Source of the DNA: Platerodrilus igneus
Taxonomy: Eukaryota > Arthropoda > Insecta > Coleoptera > Lycidae
NCBI GenBank assembly: GCA_036346225.1
Contig: JARFIW010001178.1
Coordinates: 2,794,917 to 2,858,916 of the forward strand
Direction of reading: 5' to 3'
Length of the DNA stretch: 64,000 bases
Shown here: positions 10,983 to 22,621 of the stretch, piece after piece
Numbering within the stretch: position 1 is the first letter of the stretch
Layout of the letters: each line of letters opens with the position of its first letter
The notes under the pieces: model-generated
Databases searched by the model: none
The model's input: only the letters and a program-made list of their open reading frames with translations
Told to the model about the DNA's origin: nothing
Position numbers and translations under genes: made by a program

Positions 10983-12430
10983 TACTAGTAGTAATGTACA
11001 ATACCATAATAATAATACACAAAAGATAAGACCTTAGTACTCTCAGAGACAATGGTATTGTGGAAACGAAGAGTAGAAGCAGCAGTCTAGCCTAAATGAT
11101 ACAGAAGGAATGGGAAATATATGTTTTACGACCAAGTTTTACAAAGTACTAAACTCATGTATTCATGCGAAATTTACAGGTTAAGGTATTGGTTGATAGT
11201 GTTCATTTCCTGTAAGAGCAGAATCCCTTCTTAGGACATTTGGACCATGTTATGGAATACCAAATTAAGCAACAAATTAACAGAAATTGTATTAGTGGTG
11301 CCATCTGCTACATATGCTTATTAACTATCTCTCAAGGTGTCGATAATATCCTAAAACAATTTCAATTACGTAAAAAAGAGCATGAACTAAGCGCCAATCC
11401 AAAATTTGATATAGAATTTAAAATCTTAAGTTATGAAATATAGAATTAATCACCAAGTACAGTAATGCAAAATATAAGTAATCTTATTGGGATACCTTAC
11501 AAAAGGGAATTAAATGCCGTAAATGGCGTTTGATACTCTATATTCAGATAACTTGAGCACAATGAATTTACATATACGTATCAACCACCAATGCGTGTAC
11601 TTAATACTATAATGCTTATAAAGTAAAGTTGCTTTCTAGATAAAACATGTGATTATGTGGCACTTCTTTGTTGCTTAATTCACTTTTGATATTTTCAAAC
11701 ACACTTTTGCTAGTTGTAAGCGGTTATTACGGTAGTCTTAACCAATACACTTGGTATGCAGTGTTTCCCGTTGAAATTTCTGAAGTAATTAAAAAAATAT
11801 TTTATGCAAAAGTGTGTTTTCAAAGTATGTACCTTAGTAATTATTGAATGAGATGTCTGGATACTACTTTAAGAAGGATCGGCAAAGTTACAAGTTGATT
11901 TCTCTATTTATTAGCTTCAATGAGATAAACAAACCGATGGCAACGGTAAGAAAATAATTAATTTATTACATACTTAGTACGTGATGCTATTTTGAGTATT
12001 ATACAGATAAGTGAAAGTTCCAGAAGTATCCAAAACACCAGTAGTCTTGAACATGTACGTACACTCTATATTTTTATAATCTAATATTGTCTCAATAATT
12101 AAATACAATAGTTTGAGATAGTAAATTTTTATAACATTGGACTGTTGTGCTCCTTTTGCTCCTAATCGCTTTCCTTTCAGACTACATCCTGGAACGTGAC
12201 AGACACCACTCAAGGAGTCGTGCAAAATAGTATTGAATTTGAAGAGGTTTGTACATAGACTTGGTGTTACATTTTTTACCGATTACCTGTAGTTCGCTCT
12301 CTTATCAAATCTATGTAAAGACCGTGATGGCACCACTGAAGTCAATTTTCAAGAAGGCCCTGAACTTTTTAAAATGATTTGTAGATATGAACTATGGTGT
12401 TATTGTTTATTATTTACTCGTAACATTTAG
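10983..12430. other. AT-rich intergenic, no gene recognised
   Basis: Only short open frames with no recognisable motif. No tRNA, LTR or inverted repeat was found. Confidence 0.4.
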
Positions 12431-13498
12431 ATCACGCATTTTTCATCTAGTGCAGACAAAGCTTTTATTGGATATCCCAGTGAACCCCTTCCACCCACTA
12501 TTTTATTACCATCGCAGAACTTTAAGTATAAAACTGAGACTACTTTATTAGATATTTCAAACATGTATCACGTTACTCAAGAACATGAAAATGTAAATGA
12601 TTCGGTTAGAACAAGCCCTTTTAATAATCATTACAATTTGAACAAAAATGAAACATTTATTTATGAATGTGTTTCCTCGGTTGATCAAATCGGTAATCAG
12701 TCAGCGTCAGCTTATGAACAAATTCCTACTGACTCAGTCCAGGTACCTGAAATATCAATAACTAACGAAGAATATAATACTACTACATATGGGCCTCAGT
12801 TTCAATCTAGTAACAACGATATAAATTTACAGCAACCTGAATAACGATATAATGGGATCACGTCATGTGATGAAGTTGTGGATACAAATGAACAAAATCC
12901 TTTAAACATCCCAACTGTAATAATAGAAACCGTAATATCAAGTTTAACAATGTTACTTTTTGTTATAATGAAGGAAAATCCGCATGCTGAAAAAATAACC
13001 CTTCAATTCCTAATTCCGGGCCACAGTTTCATGCCTAATGACTTCGATTTTGGAGATATCGAGTCAGCACTAAAATTGCAGCAAAGATTATATACACCCG
13101 ATGACTACATAAACGTAATGTTAAACTGTAGAAAGAAATATAAACTTTCTGCAGTAAAAATGAACAAACATGACTTTGTGGGTGTTGGTAAATTGTTAAA
13201 AACTATAGTCAACAGGAACAAGGATGTCAATGACGTTTCAGTAAACTGATTGAAAACTAGGTAAATTTCTATTTTTAAGAATAAACCCAATAAGATATAT
13301 TTAAGCCAATCGCATGGAGAATTTCAAAAGGTTGATATAACAAAAAGGTAGTCAGCTAGGAAAAATGAAATTAGAAGGTTTTCCTATTCTGACCAATTGG
13401 AACCACTATGGCCTAATGGTAAGTCAATATCTACACTAAAACTAAGCGATTTACAGTCGCTTTTGAATCTTATTCCAAGTGATGCAAAAGAATTTTAA
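12431..13498 (+). pseudogene. DUF7869-type mobile-element gene, C-terminal half, broken by stops
   Basis: A single reading frame runs from an acceptor-like TTTAG at 12430 to a terminal TAA at 13496-13498. Its end carries FLIPGHSFMPNDFDFGDIES, RLYTPDDYINVM, VGVGKLLKTIVNRNKDVND and LWPNGKSIS..DLQSLLNLIPS. This arrangement is typical of DUF7869-domain proteins, an abundant and poorly characterised insect family that behaves like mobile DNA. The internal stops are TAA at 12842, TGA at 13247, TAA at about 13259 and TAG at about 13349. Two of them fall where the family has tryptophan. No frameshift is needed. The N-terminal half is absent. Confidence 0.65.
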
Positions 13499-14099
13499 AC
13501 TAATTTAATATATAATAATATATAATAAGTTCGGACACAGTTACGGACGATATTGAGGGATACAATGGAAGTTTAGATTTCAAAGTTGACGTCAATATGG
13601 AGTAAAAATATAATGGTGTTATTGCCAGGATGTTGTCGGTTTTAGTTTTTAAATAATATAGTTTTGTTAAAACTTAAAACATTGATTGATACCAAAGGCA
13701 CAAACAGCTTGCTTTAGGTACTTCTGCATTTTACCTTAAAACTTATAAAACTTATTTTTTACTTATTCACATAATAACATACTTTTTAAGTTCATAGTTA
13801 TTATTTTTTATATGAATAATAAAATATCGTTAGCACAAGTGTATTGATGTACTTAGTTCTTCATTTAAGAATTAAACGTCACTCCATGGCAGTTAATCCT
13901 TTATTATGAATTAAAATCTTAAATAGCGCTTTTTAGTATTAAAATATCAAGCGGAAACTGCCATTTAAATCAAAAATGAAAAAATTTTGATATTATGGTT
14001 AGGCTACAATGTATTCCTACTAGTGCTCATATGTATTTAATTTTTGAATTAAAAATATTAAACAATAGCTTCGCATTACACTTTTAACTTTAACGTTAT

Positions 14100-15960
14100 T
14101 TTACTCAATTTGATGCAGATGTCGCTTAATCGACTATTCCATAATGGGGTCCATTTGATATCTGCTAAGGGGTTAATATTGATTCACATCGAGTACAAGC
14201 AATATAGAAATATCCGCGTCCTAGAAATATTAAAGAATTACATGCTCTTCTGAGTTTGATCAATTTTGAGAGATTTTGTAAAAATCTAACTGAATATACC
14301 ATTCTACTATTACACTTACTGAAAAAAGGAAAAATAGTAGTGGACTGGTGATGAGCAGGTTGCTTTTGAAAACATCAAAGAGCAAATATGAATGAACTGC
14401 TATTGTGATTCCTCAGGATTGAACAAGGGGTTTTTATATACAATGTGATGCGCTAGAATTTGCCCTTGGTGATTGTCTTGATCAGTTAAGTGGTAGTGAG
14501 GAGTATGAAATTATAGTATATACTAGAAGGGCATTAAAGGGTAGCAAAGTACGCTACACTATTAGGGAAAAAGAAGCCTTAGTTGTTGCGAATGCGCTTC
14601 AGCAATGGCGCTACGTGACACTGAGTAGAAAAATCACATTAATGACAGATCACAAAGCTTTAAGTTTTCTCTTAACATGTCGATTAAGATCGGCCAGACT
14701 ATTGCATTAAGTATTTGATTAATCCATGTAATATTGGTGTGACAACGATAACGTGGTTGCTGATGCGCTATCACATATACCTTGTAGTGTTACAAGGAAT
14801 GAGGTCTCTGATTGCAGTGCTGATATAATCTTTTATATAAAAATGACCAGTGTGTTAAAAAGGATGAGGAATAATGTGAAAACTATTAAGGAGGATCAAG
14901 ATTAGGAGCCATGTATTAGAGATAAGATAAGGATATTGCAGACCTTAGGAGAGGCAGGATGTAGGGTAGTACGAAATAATAAAACTATAAGGTGGTAAGG
15001 CTGCACAATGATATCTTATTTATAAAACGGGATGCAAGGTTGCCGGGTTATAGTATCTATGCTACTGCTAGTCAAGGTATCGAATTAGCAGCAACATGCT
15101 AGTATTGGTCATTACAGTAGTGACAAGACATTTAAATACATAAAACATTTATTTTATTGGCCAATAATGAAAAGGACAAATCGGCATATAGTAGCCACAT
15201 GTGATCTTTGGCGTAGTAGTCACGTGGCCAGGGGATATAGTTTGTGTGGATTTAATGAGGCCATTGTCAAAATCTCGGAATGTGTGTATGTTTGTGTTGT
15301 TTATCAAATTATATGCAATTAAAAGACCACGTTCCCAGTAATTGTAAGCCATATTCCTAAGGTATATGTACTTAAAATTCAGTTCCCAAATGCATACTTA
15401 GCGATAATGGTACACAGTTCACTTCCAAAATATGGCTCCATAAATAAAGGGACCAAGGTATAATGTCAAAACTATTTCACTTTCTTTTCCCCAGGAAGCT
15501 TTGATGGAGCATTGCAATAAGGAGCTAAATGTCTGTTTAGGACTTATTGTTTTGATAAGCATGTGAAATTAGTAGATTGAGGGTTGCCTGAATAAGAAAT
15601 TACATGGTGTCACAGGGTACACTCTACTTTAGCAGAAAGGCAAAGTATTGATTAAAGCTATAGAAAAATTCGTAGGTTGCCACATGCCAAAACCAGAGGC
15701 AATAATCAGATGAGTTTAGAAAAGCAACAGGAGATCGATTATAACAATATATGTAGTAAGGCCCAAAACCTGCAGCAAAAGCACTGTTATTAGGTGAATA
15801 TCACCAATTTTAATATAAGAGACAATGTACTCTTAAGAACTCATAATCAGTCTTCGGCAGTTGATGGTATTACTGCTAAACTATTTTTGTTGTATAACGG
15901 CTATTTCAAAATTGTATGAATTGCTAGTCCTAATTCTTATGTATTATGTAATAAAAGTGT
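14100..15960 (+). pseudogene. decayed Ty3/gypsy element, RT end to integrase
   Basis: Recognisable in order are a piece WTGDEQVAFENIKEQI (connection before RNase H), then FYIQCDALEFALGDCLDQL, REKEALVVANALQQW and TLMTDHKALSFLL (RNase H), then at about 15100-15230 HYSSDKTFKYIKHLFYWPIM with ATCDLW (integrase zinc-binding domain). Many stops and frameshifts separate them. The DDE core is not convincing. No paired LTRs were found; the right side fades out near 15960. Confidence 0.65.
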
Positions 15961-17820
15961 AGATATATATAAGCATAAAATTTAATTTAAAACCATATAG
16001 GGTAGTGCCTCCTATGTAAAGATGTTTTAATTACTATTTGCTGTTAGAGGACATAGTGTTGCCAGTTTCGATGCTGTTACTTCTAGTTGTTTTCAGGTAT
16101 TATTATTGTATTTTCATTTCACATCATTGTGTTTTTAACTTGCACTGCGATTATACTAATCTAGTTTAAGTTAAGGGTGCCACGAGATGGTTCTTCTTAT
16201 TATTGTTCAAAATGTAGGAATTGTTTACGTTTGGGGTTATGTATGGTACGCAGACATAAAGTTGAAAGGGCAGTCGGGTGTTATCTAACTTCGTGTAAAC
16301 AAAAATCAGATTGCTTAATTCTTATACCAATGTAGAACTTTGAATGCTAAATAATAATTGAGTTATATTATATTAGTGCCGGAATAATGCTACATTGTTT
16401 ATTTATTGTATGGAATATAGTTTGAAGAATATGCAAATAAATAGATGTCAAAATGATAAGTACGTTTTATTTTATGTGCCCTTGAGGGGATTGGAAAGAT
16501 AAACTGTGTAGAGTGCTCCTGGCATGCATGATATGTTGAGACAGACAGTACTATCAAGGAAGGCAGATTTATGTTCTGGACTGATGTTTTTATTTTTATA
16601 AGGGATCAATTAAAAATCAAACCACATCAAGAATATAAATATTTGTCAATTTTTTCTTTTTACTGTTCTATTATTCATTAAGTTGATGTCTTCGTTAATT
16701 AATTATGAAACTTTTCCAATAATTGGCGATGCTCCTTTGAACACACCGCAGCATCTCAAGGAACTGTTGCATACACTTTGGGATCAGAGTTAGAACATTA
16801 AGGAGTATTGGCACACTTGAGTTAATTACAAACTTTACTAAAACTCTAAACGGCATATCAAGCACGAATTCAAGTCTTAGTGTAGTCAAATACAATTGTA
16901 TGATTTCAAAATCTCAATAGTTCCAAATATAACTTAAAAATATGTTACCTGTATAGACTACGTACAATTAGATTCTTCATTGATCCAACTTTTACGCTTC
17001 GCTATATTATTTACTAACCATATTTAATTAAACATTTCAAAATATCCAAAATCAAAATATTTTAAGGTTATGCTTCAAAATTTAAGCTGTTACAATAGAA
17101 GCACGTGGAAGAGGAATAGCCGATTGTTGATAGATAAGGCATTCATGATTTAGTAAACTTAATTTTCTTTAACTATAAAACTATGTCACGAATTGAAGGT
17201 TACAAAGTACTAATAAAATTGTTTATATGCGTTATTAGCCATTTACAAACAATTTCGTGGGTTCGAAATTGTCATAATTATAATTTAATTAAAAAATTTA
17301 CCATAGATCGCCTATTAAAAAATTGCATCTGTAAGGTATCCAGCATGTTGTTGTATTAGTTTGAGCTTCATCGTTAGATAACTACATATGAGAATTAAAA
17401 AACATTACAAACATACCTTGCTGATGGTTGTTTGAATATTATATCCTTATTGTAAATAAAGATATTTCTTCGACTATTGAGGGATTAGCTAAATTTCGGT
17501 TTGAGAATTCACAGGAGGCGAGTTCTTTCCTAAGTGGTTTCTAAGATATAAGGAGAACAAACTATGGGCTCTTTCTCTCTCTCTACTCTCATCAGTGAGT
17601 GTATACTGTAATAGCCTGCTGATAACTAAAATTCGGATTCTGAATTATCAGTATTTCAGTTGTAACATTACTTTCTTGTTTATTTCTAAATACGTTTGGC
17701 TTGGGTTTAATAATTTATATTTATAAATGCTCAACTATATATACTTTGAAAAGCAATACCTTTATAATTTGTGTCCAACTGATATAATCTTCCTTACAAT
17801 TGACCACTGGTTCTGCTACT
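15961..17820. other. AT-rich intergenic, no gene recognised
   Basis: Possibly the 3' end of the preceding gypsy relic at its left side. Otherwise only chance open frames; no RNA gene or repeat structure was seen. Confidence 0.35.
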
Positions 17821-18025
17821 TGCAACCAGCACCTAAGTATGTTAAAGATAAAATTGAGTATATTAATATTAATCCTATGTCAGATAACAAAAAGGAACTC
17901 TGTTACGTTCAATTTTACTCTTCTAAATATTTTCATTTGATTTATGACTTTTTCAAACATTCCCATACTTCCACTTCGACATTTTGTATAACTACCTATT
18001 ATAGGAGACTCCCCTGATCACGTAT
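17821..18025 (+). pseudogene. LINE relic (jockey/CR1-like), same family as 2940-3475
   Basis: Contains YVKDKIEYININPMS (compare the family pattern 'Y...IE..I..NPK') followed by DNA that aligns with the LINE relic at 2940-3110 on the opposite strand. Shared features are TCTAAATATTTT, a CCCA-C-CTTCGA-ATTTTGT core and CTATTATAGGAGAC.CCCCTGATCA at the end. No catalytic domain is present. Confidence 0.55.
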
Positions 18026-18469
18026 TATAATACAATTGAAATGTGCTTGTGAAATATCCTGTAGAATGTTATTAGTATATTTAGTTTAGGTCAAAGCACC
18101 TCAATCTATCTCTATTGTTTAATATAATATTGCAAACGTATTCGGTTATCAACAATCTTTGTTTTCTAAAAGGATTTGCTCGCTATTAAAAGTAGTACCA
18201 TAAGTTTGTACAGAATAGATTTTCTACATGTGTGATTAGCAAAGGAGATTGAATTCGAATGTGCCGGTTTATTTATATGCATTACAAATACTCTAGAAGT
18301 GTTCTTTGACATGTAGTATTCAAATATTTTAATCAATTATCACATCGTTTCCTGAACTGGGTTAACTTTTATTCTGCATTTTGTCCTGACATGTATTTCT
18401 TGTGTTCCTGATGCTGTTAATTTGAGAGCGATGCACAGCAGCTCTGTGCATTGGTAGGTCATAGAGTAT

Positions 18470-19032
18470 TGAAGCGGGCTACGACTACCGCGTTTCTCTA
18501 ATTTAAAACCAGTAATAGTAAGTGTCTTTATTACTCACTGTTCACAAGTCTGATTAACAGTATATGCCTTACTTATAGATGTTTTCAGTCCAATTAACAA
18601 TGAAGCACTATCACACTAAACTAACTGCTTTACCATAGGTCCATTAATAACACTAATACAACTATTATTCAATACACTTCTATCTATTTATGTATACTAC
18701 AAGCTGCATGTACATTAGACACAGCATATAACATTTATGTATATTCTTAAACTTCCAAAAGCTCAACTATGTTTACTGTACACGATATAATTTATATTAG
18801 ACATTCAAGTATAGACTGACTCTTGCATTTATTAGCGGTCTTATATATACTCTGAGATAAAGATATGACGCATCCTCTAGTAATTACGAGAAGCTTCCCG
18901 GTCTATTGAGAATAAACAGTGCTGGCGGAGTTTTGTGTGTTTGATTGCTAGAAGAATTCTCGAATCCTGAAGACTATGCAGAGCCTACAGCCCTTGTGTG
19001 TTTGACGGGTTGCCTAATAGTAGCTCGCAACA
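18470..19032 (-). repeat. 3' LTR of the macrodomain gypsy element
   Basis: On the minus strand it starts TGTTGCGAGCTACTA and ends GTAGCCCGCTTCA. It is 563 bp against 591 bp for the partner LTR; a 28-bp segment present in the partner is missing here. Confidence 0.92.
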
Positions 19033-19044
19033 CTACCCCCCTTT
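19033..19044 (-). promoter_or_regulatory. polypurine tract, overlapping the Pol stop codon
   Basis: The minus strand reads AAAGGGGGGTAG immediately before the 3' LTR. The final Pol codons and the TAG stop lie within the tract, so the coding region runs right up to the LTR. Confidence 0.75.
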
Positions 19045-19605
19045 AAAACCGTTACGTCTCGTAACTGTAAATACATTTTGACGCCAATTCGATGAATGAT
19101 GACGGTATCGGCAGTTATCTCCTCTGGTGCATCCACCACGTCGTTGGAAGTAACAGTCAACACTCTTTTCTTGGTCTTGGTAGGCAACCGGTTGATAACA
19201 ACAAACAAGGACCTGGACGTTGGTTTTCTGGAAAACTACTTCTAGCATATTTCGGACTATCCTCCAATCTAAGCGATCCAGTCCACAGCCTAGCTTGGGC
19301 ACCGCTAGTCTCGTTACTCCATTTTCCATCATGTGCACCTTAAGATTTAGCAAAGCCTGCCATAGATGTCCATAACTAGGTCTCTGCCATGAAGAATTTT
19401 TGGTGACCAGATAGTAAATATAACGATTTTTATTTTAAAGAACCAAAGCTTTTCCTACAGTTGGCTGCTGTTGTACTAATTCATCCATACATCCAAACTT
19501 TTTCTTGAAAACAACAGCTATTCCCCTTGACATTGCCAAATCTTGAGCTACGCAATGTGCAAGGGAATACTCTTCTGGTGCCCTAAACGGATCTTGCTGT
19601 TTTTC
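19033..19605 (-). pseudogene. Pol C-terminal OARD1/TARG1-type macrodomain plus CCCH zinc finger
   Basis: In the same frame as the integrase, Pol continues with DPFRAPEEYSLAHC, SRGIAVVFKKKFG, then after one TAA stop (19435-19437) NRYIYYLVTKNSS, LAVPKLGCGLDRLDW and VVFQKTNVQVLV. This covers a complete OARD1 (TARG1, C6orf130)-type macrodomain, about 130 residues. That enzyme family removes ADP-ribose from glutamate and aspartate side chains. Its two catalytic residues, known as Lys84 and Asp125 in human TARG1, are present as the Lys of YLVTK (codon 19399-19401) and the Asp of GCGLD (19276-19278). After the macrodomain come a short linker and a CCCH finger, C-x7-C-x5-C-x3-H (19099-19155), which usually binds RNA. 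The stop codon lies in the PPT. The single internal stop splits the domain ahead of both catalytic residues, so this copy should make only a truncated domain. Confidence 0.88.
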
Positions 19606-20828
19606 AACAACAACGCCAAATCTCGCCTTAGCGGAACCACCATACGCCGCCATAAAGCTCTCAAAATCTACATTTGGCTCATGATTAATAACTTGTCGAA
19701 CACCATTCTCATCATTCGAGCTATCTTGGTTGTTGCCAATGTAGGATGTTAAACGGTCAAAGTGTACCACTTTCGGTTTACCACTGGGAGATCTTCTGAT
19801 CCGGTACACTACATCATTAATCTTTTTCATCACTTCGTACGGGCCTTCCCATTGTCTTTGTAATTTTGGCGACAACCCACGTTTTCTCTGTGGATTATAC
19901 AACCACACCAAATCTCCAGGTTGATAACCACCTTCTTGTGCTCTCGTGTCATATTGTGATATCATTCGATTGCTTGCTGCTTGGATATTCTTTCGGACGT
20001 TTTCGTGAATGCTATTTGATCTTTCACGAAGCTTACTAACGTAATCTTCAACTGCGGTCTCTTCTCCAGGTTTAAATCCAAACTGAAGATCACATGGTAG
20101 CCGCAATTCACGTCCTAGCATTACGCAAGCGGGCGAGTACCCTGTGCTGTCATGTACCGAAGATCGGTACGCCAGTAGGAACAAATGTAAATATTGGTCC
20201 CAGTCTCGTTGATGTTCAGAGACAACTTTGGCCAGGTACTTCCCTAACGTCCTGTTCATTCTTTCAACCATTCCATCCGATTGGGGATGAAGTGGCGTGG
20301 TTCTAGTCTTCCTGATTCCAAGATGCTTGCAGACATTTTGAAACAATGCTGATTCGAAGTTCCGAACGGAACTCCAAAGCGACAAAACAACTCCTTCACT
20401 AGTACATCTGCAACCGTCTCGGCTTCTTGGTTAGGTATAGCGTATGCCTCCGGCCATTTGGTAAAATAATCCATCGCAACCAAGATGTATTTATTTTCTT
20501 TCTCTGATTCAGGAAACGAACCAGCTATATCAATGGCTACCCTCTCAAAAGGATTCCCCATGTTATACTGTCTTATTGGGGCTTTCCGTTTTGTGACCGG
20601 GCCATTTGCAGAGGCACACAATTCACATTTCCGGCACCACTCCTTCACATCATCTTTGCAGAACACCCAATAGAATCTTTCTCTCACTCTTTCGAGAGTT
20701 CTTTTCACGCCAAAGTGCCCTCCGGAAATACCATCGTGCAAGTGCTGCAACACTTCCGGCACTCTGCTTCTCGGCACTATCACTTGAAGTCTATCAGTGC
20801 CATCTTCAAATTCCAGGCATCGTTTCAA
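19606..20828 (-). pseudogene. gypsy integrase, core deletion
   Basis: The N-terminal zinc-binding domain (H-x3-H...C-x2-C, ending WCRKCELC) and first catalytic Asp (VAIDIAGSF) lie in one frame (20256-20828). A second frame from about 20370 carries NFESALFQNVCKHLGI, the catalytic Glu in SDGMVERMNRTL and the C-terminal domain (GDLVWLYNP, GPYEVMKKI). At the junction near 20350-20375 the segment that should carry the second catalytic Asp is missing, apparently a deletion of about 26 bp that also shifts the frame. The integrase is therefore predicted inactive. The frame continues directly into the macrodomain. Confidence 0.85.
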
Positions 20829-20837
20829 GATTCTATT

Positions 20838-21260
20838 TTACATCATCAAGGAGTCCCACTGTGCCCAGTATGCCTTCAGGCTCCTACTTAAAATACTAAT
20901 TTCTTCCCACGCTGGTCGTTGACCTCTATTTTTCCACTCAATAATACGTTCCAATTCGGCATCATTCTCCTGGTCTTCTCGTATTCTTTCGAGTTGCCAA
21001 GTGTCATCGGTTACCGTCATTCTATGGATGACACTTATTTTCTCTTCCATCTTGGAGCAATGATTGCAGTTTACCGGACAAGGTCTCCTTGACAAAGCGT
21101 CTGCATTTCGATGGATAGTTCCTACCCGATGTTCTGTGTCAAAGTCATATTCCTGCAACCGCTCTATCCACCTTGCCACTTGCCCTTCAGGATTTCGAAA
21201 CTGCAGTAACCATTTCAGTGCAGCATGATCTGTTCTCAACAGGAATTTACGGCCGTTAAG
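20838..21260 (-). pseudogene. gypsy RNase H end and connection to integrase
   Basis: Carries the RNase H motif RTDHAALKWLLQF and the HRVGTIHRNADALSRRP segment (HR.G..N..AD.LSR) of Ty3/gypsy RNase H. It follows the RT frame after a frameshift at about 21240. The first catalytic Asp (LDTDAS) and Glu (RTELLAV) are in the preceding RT frame. Confidence 0.85.
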
Positions 21261-22402
21261 TACTTATAAAAGTGCTCTACGGATTTGATGACGGCCAACA
21301 GCTCCGTTCTTGTTACACAATAGTTCCTTTCTGGCCGCGACAAGACCTTGCTGAAATATCCAATAACTTTTTCTTGTCCGTCTTGTACTTGAGAAAGAAC
21401 GCCTCCTATAGCTGTGTTACTGGCATCGGTATCCAACACAAATTTCCCCTCCATCCGTGGATAACTCAAAATTGGTGCTGTGACTAGTAGCCGTTTCAGT
21501 TGTTTAAATGCACTGTGGCAGTCGTCATTCCAATCATATTCTTGTCCATCTTCGGTTAATTTCGTTAACGGTTTGGCAATGTTCGCAAACCCAAGTATAA
21601 AACGTCGGTAATATGTGCACAATCCTAGAAAACTGCGTAGTTGGTGTATATCTGCTGGTGTAGGCCACTCTTGTACCGTTTTTATTTTGTCAGGGTCAGT
21701 TCTTATTCCGGTCTCCGAAACGACATGTCCTAGGTATTTCACCTCTTTTCCAAATAGGTGGCACTTCTTGGGGCTTAATGTAAGGTTTGCCCCGCGTAAT
21801 CTTTGGAATATCTCCTCTAGGTTCTTAAGATGTTCTTCAAAAGACCGGCCTAACACTATCACGTCGTCCAGGTACACCAGACATGTCTTCCAGGACAGTC
21901 CACGCAGTACCGACTCCATCAATCGTTCAAAAGTAGCAGGAGCATTGCATAATCCAAATGGCATGACCTTGAACTGCCATAATCCAGTTCCAATTGTAAA
22001 GGCAGTCTTTTCTTTATCGTTTGTCTCCAAGCCTACCTGCCAGTATCCGCTTTTCAAGTCCAAAGTCGAAAACCATTTAGATCCGGATAGAGTATCTAAG
22101 GTATCATCAATTCTGGGCAAAGGATAGCTGTCTTTCTTTGTCACATTGTTAAGCCGCCGGTAGTCTACACAAAACCTTGTCGACCCGTCCTTTTTCTTGA
22201 CAAGCACTACCGGGGATGCCCATGGACTATTCGAGGGTTCAATCACTCCCTGTTCTTCCATATCGGTGATAATTTGCTCAGCTTCCTTACGTTTTGCCAA
22301 AGGAAGCCGCCTGGGGTGTTGTCTTATCCGTTGCGCATCTCCAGTATTGATCTTGTGTTGCACAACATTCGTCCTTCCTTTCTCACTCCAGTGCAAACAC
22401 AC
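21236..22402 (-). CDS. gypsy reverse transcriptase and start of RNase H
   Basis: This 388-codon open frame copies element RNA into DNA. Motifs in order are GVIEPSNSPWASPVVLVKKK, RFCVDYRRLNNVT, FSTLDLKSGYWQV, MPFGLCNAPATFERLM, the catalytic LVYLDDVIV (YLDD at 21863-21874), LSPKKCHLF, YLGHVVSETGI, LRSFLGLCTYYRRFI and RNase H LDTDASNTAIGGVLSQ. All RT signature blocks are intact. The frame is cut off from protease on one side and RNase H on the other by frameshifts. Confidence 0.9.
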   Translation of the reverse strand: MCLHWSEKGRTNVVQHKINTGDAQRIRQHPRRLPLAKRKEAEQIITDMEEQGVIEPSNSPWASPVVLVKKKDGSTRFCVDYRRLNNVTKKDSYPLPRIDDTLDTLSGSKWFSTLDLKSGYWQVGLETNDKEKTAFTIGTGLWQFKVMPFGLCNAPATFERLMESVLRGLSWKTCLVYLDDVIVLGRSFEEHLKNLEEIFQRLRGANLTLSPKKCHLFGKEVKYLGHVVSETGIRTDPDKIKTVQEWPTPADIHQLRSFLGLCTYYRRFILGFANIAKPLTKLTEDGQEYDWNDDCHSAFKQLKRLLVTAPILSYPRMEGKFVLDTDASNTAIGGVLSQVQDGQEKVIGYFSKVLSRPERNYCVTRTELLAVIKSVEHFYKYLTAVNSC

Positions 22403-22406
22403 CTCG

Positions 22407-22619
22407 TTATCGTCCGACTAGTTCTTTTACCTTGCCTAGTTGGTCGCCGTTTAATTCTTGACACGAGGATATCAACATATCCAGCAATTTCTGTGAGCAA
22501 CCGTTGGCTGGTTTATTTTTCGTGTCGTCCGCACAACGTTTAATATGACATACTGGAATGCAACTTCCCACAATCATGTCTTTCTTCAGGGTCACCGTAT
22601 GGGGATTAATGTTTAGCAC
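22407..22619 (-). pseudogene. Pol linker between protease and RT
   Basis: A 70-codon frame beginning VLNINPHTVTLKKDMIVG and ending QLGKVKELVGR. It fits the spacer seen between protease and RT in 412/mdg1-like gypsy Pol proteins. A stop or frame change before the RT frame separates them. Confidence 0.6.
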
Positions 22620-22621
22620 CC

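Noticed and set aside
17727..17820. The 96-codon plus-strand frame from 17727 as an independent gene
   Set aside because: Its C-terminal two thirds are LINE-derived DNA shared with 2940-3110 and the upstream part has no motif.
19092..19343. Plus-strand open frame opposite the macrodomain and CCCH finger
   Set aside because: The minus strand carries clear conserved motifs; the plus frame has none.
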